From the NCBI RefSeq assembly GCF_014323665.1, contig NZ_JABVEB010000035.1:1-49634 (forward strand): a DNA stretch of 49,634 bases, read 5' to 3'. A program made the translations under genes and the position numbers. Shown piece after piece: positions 43,072 to 49,634 of the stretch. Position 1 is the stretch's first letter; every line of letters begins with the position of its first letter. Under the pieces are notes generated by a model, which did no database searches, was not told the origin of the DNA, and saw only the letters and a list, made by a program, of their open reading frames with translations. This stretch comes from Actinomadura sp. HBU206391 (GTDB taxonomy: Bacteria; Actinomycetota; Actinomycetes; Streptosporangiales; Streptosporangiaceae).

Positions 43072-44679
43072 GTGCAGGAGCAGAAGGGGCAGGCGAAACT
43101 GCCCAGCGGTGCCGAACCGCTGAGATCCGGCGATCCCACGGCGATCGGCGCGTACGAGTTGGTCGGCAGGCTGGGTGAGGGTGGCATGGGCGCCGTCTAC
43201 CTCGGCCGGGGGGCCGGCAACCGGTTCGTCGCGGTCAAGGTGATCCGCCCGGAACTGGCGGCGGACCGGACCTTCCGCGCCCGGTTCCAGGACGAGGTGA
43301 CGAACGCGCAGCGGGTGGCGTCGTTCTGCACCGCCCAGGTGCTCGGTCACGGTGAGCAGGACGGCAGCCCCTACCTCGTCACCGAGTACGTCGACGGCAA
43401 GCCGCTGGACGAGTACATCGCGAACCAGGGTGCGCTGCCTCCGGGCACACTGCACGGCGTCGCGGTCGGGGTCGCGGCGGCGCTCACCGCGATCCACTCC
43501 GTCGGGCTCGTGCACCGGGACCTCAAGCCGTCCAACGTCATGTTGTCGGTGTCCGGACCCCGAGTGATCGACTTCGGCATCGCACGGGCGACCGACGCCG
43601 CCGCACAGCACACCCAGACCGGCTTCGTCGTCGGGAGCCCCGGCTGGATGGCGCCGGAGCAGGTGATGCGCGGTGAGACCACCACGGCGGTCGACATCTT
43701 CGCGTGGGGCACGCTGGTCGCCTTCGCCGGCACCGGACGCCATCCGTACGGCACCGGCACGCTCGTCACCATGGCCGCCCGGGCGCAGAACCACAAGCCC
43801 GACCTGGACGGCCTGCCGGAGGAACTGCTCGGCCTCGTCACGCGGGCGCTCGACCCCGAGCCCGAGCGGCGGCCCTCGGCACAGCAGCTGCTGCTCTCCC
43901 TGGTGGGCGGCGCCGAGGAGCCGTCGACCGGCCAGGACGCACAAGCGGTGGCGGACCAGGTCGCGGATCAGGAGCTGGGCCGCACCTGGGTGGCCGAGGC
44001 GCTGCCGCCGGACCTGATCCCACCGCCGTGGGTGCCGCCGTCGCCGCCGCGCGGCGTCCCGATCCCGTCCCACCAGTACACGCCGCCGCCGGTCCCGCTA
44101 CAGCCGCCTCCGGCGCCTCCACGGGCACAGACGCCTCCGCCGATGATGCGGCCGAACTACCCGCCGCCGCCCAGGCGGCGTCCGCGCCGGAAGGGACCCA
44201 TCGGCTGCCTGATCGTCCTCATCATCGTGATGGGCCTGATCATCGTCGCGGCCATCGCCTTCCGCGACCGGCAGCCCACCGAGGGCAGGGTCGGCCGGCC
44301 GGCCCCGGACGGCCAGTTCACCTTCATCGTCCGGAGCCCGGTGAGATGCGGCAAAGAAGCCGCGATCCGGGGGGTACAACCCGCCCTCGCCCAGCTGTGC
44401 CAGGTGCGGGTGACCGTGGAGAACACCGGAACCGACCAGCGGACACTGTCACCGAACCATCAGAAGCTCATCGAGGACAGCGGCACCGTCATCGATGCCA
44501 GGTTGCTCATGCGCGTGGGTACCAAGAACAGACTGACGCAGGCCCCCGCCACGCCACTGGCACCCGGCGAGACGTTCTCGGGGGTTCTGGTCTTCGACGT
44601 GGGCACGGGGTTCAAGCCTGAGGCGGTCGAACTCCACGACGCCGACCTGAGCAACGGCGTCCGCATCCCCTTGCCCTGA
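43072..44679 (+). CDS. Membrane Ser/Thr protein kinase with an extracellular DUF4352-like domain
   Basis: This 535-residue kinase has an N-terminal Hanks-type domain (about residues 25-285): glycine loop GRLGEGGMGAVYLG, catalytic Lys in VAVKVI, HRDLKPSNVML, DFGIAR and the SPGWMAPEQ activation segment. A long Pro-rich juxtamembrane linker leads to one membrane helix (CLIVLIIVMGLIIVAAIAF, near residue 380). The outside domain of ~140 residues resembles DUF4352/immunoprotease-like beta folds and probably senses an external signal. GTG at 43072 has GGAGGGG 8 bases upstream. It is an independent single-gene unit. Confidence 0.9.
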   Translation: MQEQKGQAKLPSGAEPLRSGDPTAIGAYELVGRLGEGGMGAVYLGRGAGNRFVAVKVIRPELAADRTFRARFQDEVTNAQRVASFCTAQVLGHGEQDGSPYLVTEYVDGKPLDEYIANQGALPPGTLHGVAVGVAAALTAIHSVGLVHRDLKPSNVMLSVSGPRVIDFGIARATDAAAQHTQTGFVVGSPGWMAPEQVMRGETTTAVDIFAWGTLVAFAGTGRHPYGTGTLVTMAARAQNHKPDLDGLPEELLGLVTRALDPEPERRPSAQQLLLSLVGGAEEPSTGQDAQAVADQVADQELGRTWVAEALPPDLIPPPWVPPSPPRGVPIPSHQYTPPPVPLQPPPAPPRAQTPPPMMRPNYPPPPRRRPRRKGPIGCLIVLIIVMGLIIVAAIAFRDRQPTEGRVGRPAPDGQFTFIVRSPVRCGKEAAIRGVQPALAQLCQVRVTVENTGTDQRTLSPNHQKLIEDSGTVIDARLLMRVGTKNRLTQAPATPLAPGETFSGVLVFDVGTGFKPEAVELHDADLSNGVRIPLP

Positions 44680-44728
44680 GCCCGCCAGACGCGTCGCGGC
44701 ACGACCGGAGCCGTGGCGCTCGCCGAGA

Positions 44729-45306
44729 TCAGATCATGTCGCCGGTGTCCAGGCTGAAGGAGAACGGGGCAGGTAGTTCGATCGTCTTCCCGAACACCCC
44801 GGAGTGGCTCTCGGTGTAGTCATCGCCGGCCGGCTCGCTGAACAGCGTCACGGTTTCCCTCTCCCGGTCCACCAGGAGATAGAGGGGGATGCCGCCGCGC
44901 GCATAGCAGTGGCGCTTGGCCTCGCGGTCGTTGTCGGGACGCGACGACGTCACCTCGACGATCAGCGCGAGACCATCCGGGCGCATGTAGGCGGCCTCAT
45001 CGGCAAAAGGTCCAGTGCCACGGGCGCGAAGACGCCGTCGGGGATCGCATGGTTCTTCGGGCAAGAACCGCCGCTCGGCAGGACCAGCACCCGGTTGCCG
45101 GAGAAGTCCATCTCCGCCTGCGACATCCGCATCACCTGACGGACGATCCGGCTGATGGCCCGCTCGTGATGTCCCCCGGGAGGCGGCGACACGATGATCT
45201 CCCCATCGATCAGCTCGGCCCTGAAGCCATCAGGGGTCCGCAGTGCCAGAAAGCCCTCAAGAAGGACGTCCTCCGGCAGATGCGACTCGTAGGCCATCGC
45301 CGTCAT
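44729..45306 (-). pseudogene. Uma2/DUF820 family protein, apparently frameshifted
   Basis: Two overlapping frames together give one complete Uma2-type (PD-(D/E)XK-fold) protein. The N-terminal frame from ATG 45306, with AAGGAG upstream, has ELIDGEIIVSPPPGGHHERA and NHAIPDGVFAPVALD. The C-terminal frame has LIVEVTSSRPDNDREAKRH, YLLVDRE and LPAPFSFSLDTGD. The switch falls at the four A (T on the coding strand) at 45005-45008; one more base would restore a continuous D-L-F-A-D-E reading. Sequencing error in the homopolymer, true decay or programmed slippage are all possible. The family's function is poorly known. Confidence 0.75.
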
Positions 45307-45353
45307 GCCGACTCCTTCCCCTCTTGGCCTCAGCATTGGGAACAACTGCATGA

Positions 45354-46226
45354 TCACGGGTGGGTGACGGGGCGGTGCTCGGCGATGCGGGCGAAGGCGT
45401 TCACGTCGAGGGCCTCGCCGCGTGCCGTGGGATCGACGCCCGCGGCACGAAGGGCCTGTTCGGCCGCTACCGGTGATCCGGCCCACCCGGCGAGCGCGGC
45501 CCGCAGGGTCTTGCGCCGCTGCGCGAACGCCGCGTTGACGGCCGCGAACACCGCTTCGCGCGACACCGCCGCGACCGGCGGTTCTCGACGGGTGAAGGAG
45601 ACCAGGCCCGAGTCCACGTTGGGCATCGGCCAGAACACCGCCCTTCCCACCGGTCCGGCACGGCGCGCCTCGGCGTACCAGGCCATCTTCACCGAGGGCA
45701 CACCGTAGATCTTGCTGCCCGGCGCGGCGACCAGCCGGTCGGCGACCTCCGCCTGCACCATGACCAGGCCGTGCCGTAGCGATGGAAGAGTGGCGAGCAG
45801 GTGCAGGACGACAGGGACCGCGACGTTGTACGGAAGGTTCGCGACCAGCGCGGTGGGCTGCGGTCCCGGTACGCCGTCGATCTGCAGCGCGTCCGCGTTG
45901 ATGACGTCGAGCTTGCCGGCCCGCTCAGGTGTGCGATCCGCCACGGTGCCGGGCAGCGCCGCCGCCAACGTCCCATCGATCTCGATCGCGACGACGCGCC
46001 GTACCTCGGGCAGCAGGGCCAGCGTCAGCGACCCCAGCCCCGGCCCGACCTCGAGGACGACATCGTCAGGGCCGAGGTTCGCCGCCCGCACGATACGGCG
46101 CACGGTGTTGGCGTCGATGACGAAGTTCTGACCCAGCGTCTTGGTCGGCCGGATGCCCAGCCGTGCGGCCAGTTGCCGTATGTCCGCCGGGCCGAGCAGC
46201 GGCGTCTCTGTCTCACGCACCCGCAC
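45354..46226 (-). CDS. rsmA: 16S rRNA dimethyladenosine transferase
   Basis: This 290-residue enzyme (KsgA) dimethylates two adjacent adenosines near the 3' end of 16S rRNA. Motifs: the N-terminal [22 protein letters not shown] motif [16 protein letters not shown], acidic strand [14 protein letters not shown], the catalytic motif [10 protein letters not shown], and the late [14 protein letters not shown]. Start assignment (GTG 46226) is uncertain; a GTG two codons on is possible. The gene lies downstream of the rpf gene on the same strand, as in mycobacteria. Confidence 0.95.
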   Translation of the reverse strand: MRVRETETPLLGPADIRQLAARLGIRPTKTLGQNFVIDANTVRRIVRAANLGPDDVVLEVGPGLGSLTLALLPEVRRVVAIEIDGTLAAALPGTVADRTPERAGKLDVINADALQIDGVPGPQPTALVANLPYNVAVPVVLHLLATLPSLRHGLVMVQAEVADRLVAAPGSKIYGVPSVKMAWYAEARRAGPVGRAVFWPMPNVDSGLVSFTRREPPVAAVSREAVFAAVNAAFAQRRKTLRAALAGWAGSPVAAEQALRAAGVDPTARGEALDVNAFARIAEHRPVTHP

Positions 46227-46304
46227 AGTCTCTCAGCCGCCCGGTACGCCCTCCGCCGCCGAGCCGCCCGGGCGGATCCGGATGCAATGGCCGGGAGGGC
46301 GCGG

Positions 46305-47108
46305 TCAGCTGAACAGGTACTTGCCGCAATGCGGCCACTGCCCCTGCCAGCGGCCCTGCACCCTGTTGTAGAGCTGCTGGGCCCGGTAGGTCTGCTCGGC
46401 GGGGGTGGCGTCGGAGGGCCGGCCGGTGCCGCCGACCGACGCCCACGAGGCGAGGGAGAACTGGTAGAGCCCGTAGTAGCCGGCCGAGTTGATCGCCTTG
46501 GGATTGCCGTTCGACTCGCAGTCGGCGAGGCCCTTCCAGTTGAGCCGCGCGGCGGCCCCGCCCGTGGGTGCGCCCTTGGTGCCCACCGCGACGATCTGCG
46601 CCACCGGCTTGCGCTTGATCCGCTGGGCGATGATGGCCTTGACCTTCTTGCCCTTCCGCGGAACGTAGGCGACCCGGACCACCCTGATGCCGGGACGGCC
46701 CTTGCGCAGGACCTTCTCGTCCCAGACGAACATCGTCTTGTTCTTCTTCTTGATCACGGGCGGCGGGATGGCGAGCGTCCGCGTCACGGGCTTGGACAGC
46801 AGCCGGTACACCTTGATCTGCGCCGCGGGCGGCTGGTCGAGAGCCGGCCGGACCAGGTCGTAGGGGCCAACCTCGATGCCCAGCTCGCTGAGCACTTCGC
46901 GGACGGTCCCGGCCGTGGTCATCGTCTCCTTTCGGCCACGATCCGCGAAGACGACCACCTTGACGGGAGGTCGCGCCGCCCGGGCGTTATCGGCGACCGT
47001 CTGCGGCGAATCCTCGTCCTTGAAGACCATGAACGCGGATGTCGTCACGACGAGCAGCGCCACGACTCCCGCGACCAAGATGATCATGACTTTGGGGGAA
47101 CGACGCAC
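46305..47108 (-). CDS. Resuscitation-promoting factor (RpfB-like)
   Basis: This 267-residue exported muralytic protein has an N-terminal membrane anchor or signal (SPKVMIILVAGVVALLVVTT). Next come a DUF348 domain (PPVKVVVFADRGRKETMTTAGTVREVLSELGI), a G5 domain (about residues 115-185, lysine-rich) and the C-terminal lysozyme-like Rpf domain. The catalytic Glu is in LADCESNGNP, followed by YYGLYQFSLASW. RpfB of M. tuberculosis has three DUF348 units; only one is evident here. GTG at 47108 has GGAGG 4 bases upstream; the frame is open to GTG 47144. Confidence 0.92.
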   Translation of the reverse strand: MRRSPKVMIILVAGVVALLVVTTSAFMVFKDEDSPQTVADNARAARPPVKVVVFADRGRKETMTTAGTVREVLSELGIEVGPYDLVRPALDQPPAAQIKVYRLLSKPVTRTLAIPPPVIKKKNKTMFVWDEKVLRKGRPGIRVVRVAYVPRKGKKVKAIIAQRIKRKPVAQIVAVGTKGAPTGGAAARLNWKGLADCESNGNPKAINSAGYYGLYQFSLASWASVGGTGRPSDATPAEQTYRAQQLYNRVQGRWQGQWPHCGKYLFS

Positions 47109-47279
47109 CTGTCCTCCGATAACTTTCGGCAGCCCCCCGCTCACCAGCCACAGACAGTACGGTCACCGCGCCCCCCGCCGCCACTCATTCGACGAAACCG
47201 CGTGGGACGGGTGAGACGGGACGGATCGCCCCGACGAACCCGGGAATGATCACGAAATCACCGGCGGGGACGGCCGGAA

Positions 47280-47299
47280 CCCGCCCACCGACGGGCGGG
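47280..47299 (-). terminator. Terminator after the TatD gene
   Basis: CCCGCCC and GGGCGGG form a 7-bp GC stem with a 6-base loop about 45 bases past the TatD stop. It separates that gene from the rpf promoter region. Confidence 0.6.
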
Positions 47300-47342
47300 G
47301 CGCCGCCGCCGAGCGAGTGTGGGTCACCGAAGGGCGCGGGGG

Positions 47343-48173
47343 TCACCAGGGGCCGAACAGGCGCTCTCCGTTGGCCGCGATGGCGGTGCACACCTCGGCG
47401 ACGTCGACGCCCTTGACCTCGGCCACGCAGCCGACGGTCAGCGGGATCAGGTACGAGGCGTTGGGCTTGCCGCGGTGCGGGACGGGGGTGAGGAACGGCG
47501 CGTCGGTCTCGACCAGCAGCAGCTCCAACGGCGCCACCTCTACGGCCTCGCGCAGCGCCGCGGCGTTCTTGAAGGTGACGTTCCCGGCGAAGCTCATCAC
47601 ATAGCCCCGATCGGCACAGACCCGGGCCATCTCGGCGTCGCCGGAGAAGCAGTGGAAGACCACCTTCTCGGGCGCGCCCTCCTCGGCCAGGATGCGAAGC
47701 ACGTCGTCGTGGGCCTCACGGTCGTGGATGACCAGGGCCTTGCCGGTCTGCTTGGCGATCTGGATGTGCGCCCGGAAGGACCGCTGCTGGTCCTCCACCG
47801 GCGCCCAGTCCCGGTAGTAGTCGAGCCCCGTCTCGCCCACCGCGACGACATGCGGCTGCAGGGCGAGTTCGGCGATGTCCTCCAGGACGTCCTCGCGGAT
47901 GCCGGTGGTCTCGTTGGGGTGGATCGCCACGCCCGCGTAGACGTCGCCGTGCTCGCGCGCCACCCGGGTCGACCACCGAGACGACTTGAGGTCGCAGCCG
48001 ATCGTCATGACCCGGCGTACGCCCACGGCGTGCGCCGCCGCGAGCGCCCGCGGCACCGGCAGATCGAGCAGGTCCAGGTGGCAGTGGCTGTCGAACACCT
48101 CGACGGGGAGCCGGTCCGGCAGTGGCGGGTAGGCCGCACCCTGGAAGCCGTCGCTGCCGCGATTACTGCTCAT
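47343..48173 (-). CDS. TatD-family metal-dependent deoxyribonuclease
   Basis: This 276-residue TIM-barrel hydrolase has the family's metal ligands: FDSHCHLDL (first His pair), VGETGLDYYRD (Glu), VIHDREAH, FHCFSGD and the late LLLVETDAPFLTP. TatD enzymes are 3'-5' exonucleases tied to DNA repair and degradation. Starts are ambiguous: ATG 48173 (GGAG 6 bases upstream) is given, while GTG 48185 with GGAGG is close. It sits between metG and rpf, its usual actinobacterial place. Confidence 0.92.
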   Translation of the reverse strand: MSSNRGSDGFQGAAYPPLPDRLPVEVFDSHCHLDLLDLPVPRALAAAHAVGVRRVMTIGCDLKSSRWSTRVAREHGDVYAGVAIHPNETTGIREDVLEDIAELALQPHVVAVGETGLDYYRDWAPVEDQQRSFRAHIQIAKQTGKALVIHDREAHDDVLRILAEEGAPEKVVFHCFSGDAEMARVCADRGYVMSFAGNVTFKNAAALREAVEVAPLELLLVETDAPFLTPVPHRGKPNASYLIPLTVGCVAEVKGVDVAEVCTAIAANGERLFGPW

Positions 48174-48254
48174 GGATGGCTCCACTCGCCTCCGAGATCC
48201 TGCGCGCCGTCGATCGCGGCCCGGCCCGCCTCGGTGACCTCAACGAGCCATCGG

Positions 48255-49634
48255 TCACGCCTGTTCCAGCCGGGCGAGTTCCTCGTCCACGATCTTGGGG
48301 TCGAGCTTCTTGAACAGCGGCGTCGGCTTGGCGAGGGGGGTCCCCGGCTTGATGGGGCGGTGCTCCCATCGGGCCTCGTCGTCGTACCGGCCGGTGATCA
48401 CCGAGTAGGTCGCGCCGTCCTCGGACACGTCCTGGAGCTCCGGCATGCCGGACCAGCCGCTCTCTCCGCCGAGCATCTCGTGGACCTTGCCCGAGGAATT
48501 GGGCAGGAACGGGGTGAGCAGTGTCTTGGCGTCGTCGACCACCTGGAGGGCGACGTGCAGGACCGACCCCTTGCGCGCGGGATCATCCTTGATCTTCCAC
48601 GGCTCCTGCTGTGAGAGATAGGCGTTGGCGTCCCGTACGACGTCGAAGGCCTCGGTGACGGCGTTCTTGAACCGCGACCGGTTCAGCTCGGCGCCGACGG
48701 CGGCGAAGGCGCTGCGGCTGCGCTCGAGCAGGGCGCGGTCGGCGTCGCCGAGCTCGCCGGGCTCGGGAACCGCCCCGAAGTCCTTGGCCGCCATCGTCAC
48801 CGACCGGTTCACCAGGTTGCCCCACTGGGCGACGAGCTCGTTGTTGTTGCGCTCCAGGAAGTGCTGCCAGGTGAAGTCGGTGTCCTGGTTCTCGGGGCCG
48901 GCCACCGCGATGTAGTAGCGCAGCGCATCGACGTCGTAGCGCTCCAGGAAGTCGCGCACATAGATCACGACCTGCCGGGACGAGGAGAACTTCCGGCCCT
49001 CCATGGTGAGGAACTCCGAGGAGACGACCTCGTTCGGCACGTTGAGCCTCCCGAGCGAGCCCGGCTCGCCGCCCTTGTCGCCGAGGCCGCTGTAGCCGAG
49101 CAGCATCGCCGGCCAGATCTCGGAGTGGAAGACGATGTTGTCCTTGCCCATGAAGTAGTACGACAGCGCCTCGGGGTCCTGCCACCAGGCGCGCCACGCC
49201 TCGGGGTCGCCGGACCTGCGCGCCCACTCGACCGAGGCGGAGAAGTAGCCGATGACCGCGTCGAACCACACGTACAGCCGCTTGTTCGGCTGGTCGCGCC
49301 AGCCGTCCAGCGGGATCGGCACGCCCCAGTCGAGGTCGCGGCTGATCGCCCGTGGCTGCAGGTCGTCGAGCAGGTTGAGCGAGAACTTCAGCACGTTGGG
49401 CCGCCACTCGCCCTGTTTGGACCGCAGGTACGAGCCGAGCGCGTCGGTGAACGAGGGCAGGTCGAGCATGAAGTGCTCGGTCTCGGCGAACTTGGGCGTC
49501 TCGCCGTTGATCCGCGACCTGGGGTTGATCAGGTCGATGGGGTCGAGCTGGTTGCCGCAGTTGTCGCACTGGTCGCCGCGCGCGCCGTCGTAGGAGCAGA
49601 TCGGGCAGGTGCCCTCGATGTAGCGGTCCGGCAG
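48255..49634 (-). CDS. metG: Methionyl-tRNA synthetase, C-terminal ~460 residues (5' end outside window)
   Basis: The gene is cut by the window edge, so the HIGH motif is outside. Visible are the zinc-knuckle region [18 protein letters not shown], the LDWGVPIP and [10 protein letters not shown] active-site strands, [16 protein letters not shown], and the KMSKS equivalent KFSSSR (in [12 protein letters not shown]). An anticodon-binding helical domain follows. The C-terminal tail ends without a tRNA-binding EMAP-like domain. It charges tRNA-Met in the cytoplasm. It is upstream of the TatD gene in the same orientation. Confidence 0.96.
   Translation of the reverse strand: MPDRYIEGTCPICSYDGARGDQCDNCGNQLDPIDLINPRSRINGETPKFAETEHFMLDLPSFTDALGSYLRSKQGEWRPNVLKFSLNLLDDLQPRAISRDLDWGVPIPLDGWRDQPNKRLYVWFDAVIGYFSASVEWARRSGDPEAWRAWWQDPEALSYYFMGKDNIVFHSEIWPAMLLGYSGLGDKGGEPGSLGRLNVPNEVVSSEFLTMEGRKFSSSRQVVIYVRDFLERYDVDALRYYIAVAGPENQDTDFTWQHFLERNNNELVAQWGNLVNRSVTMAAKDFGAVPEPGELGDADRALLERSRSAFAAVGAELNRSRFKNAVTEAFDVVRDANAYLSQQEPWKIKDDPARKGSVLHVALQVVDDAKTLLTPFLPNSSGKVHEMLGGESGWSGMPELQDVSEDGATYSVITGRYDDEARWEHRPIKPGTPLAKPTPLFKKLDPKIVDEELARLEQA

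Noticed and set aside
47109..47342. c-di-AMP (ydaO) riboswitch before rpf
   Set aside because: I looked for the conserved core blocks in the minus-strand leader and could not find a convincing match by eye.

Overview
The window is GC-rich, gene-dense DNA with many GTG starts, tRNA without an encoded CCA end, and the gene set metG, tatD, rpf, rsmA, ispE, ABC-F, glmU, prs, rplY, pth, mfd, mazG. This points to a high-GC actinomycete, probably a filamentous one (Streptosporangiales such as Thermomonosporaceae or Streptosporangiaceae is my guess; the genus cannot be read from the sequence).

Layout. (1) 1-6055, minus strand: mfd, a SurA-like lipoprotein, mazG and the start of a class A penicillin-binding protein. 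(2) 6354-29626: a large surface-polysaccharide locus in two converging arms. The plus arm (6354-22838) holds a methyltransferase, an ATP-sulfurylase-like/APS kinase fusion, a secreted beta-propeller protein, a GH26-like enzyme, a Wzy-like polymerase/ligase, an APH-fold kinase, a PAPS-dependent sulfotransferase, two Wzz-like proteins, a Wzx-like flippase, a ParB-like/methyltransferase fusion and a second GH26-like enzyme. The minus arm (29626-22835) holds the initiating phosphoglycosyltransferase, cysQ, cysD, cysN, a GT2 glycosyltransferase and a third GH26-like lipoprotein. The two arms meet with overlapping stop codons. (3) 29839-34304, minus: pth, rplY, prs, glmU and tRNA-Gln(UUG). (4) 34536-39530: ADP-ribosylglycohydrolase, acyl-CoA desaturase with an operator-like repeat, a TetR regulator, an unknown small protein behind a LexA-like box, and the divergent tam/tamR pair with a clear palindromic operator. 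(5) 39626-49634: ABC-F ATPase, small membrane protein, ispE, Ser/Thr kinase, a frameshifted Uma2 gene, rsmA, an Rpf, a TatD nuclease and metG (5' end outside).

The main result is region 2. It combines a Wzx/Wzy/Wzz-type polymer pathway with a full PAPS cycle: CysDN make APS, CysC makes PAPS, the sulfotransferase uses it, and CysQ removes PAP. No sulfite-forming or sulfite-reducing genes are present, so the locus looks dedicated to making a sulfated extracellular polysaccharide. Several of its proteins carry eroded active sites: the ATP-sulfurylase-like domain, both Wzz-linked kinase-like domains, one GH26-like protein and, in part, the sulfotransferase. The sulfated-polymer function is inferred from gene content; the gene families themselves are read directly from the sequence.
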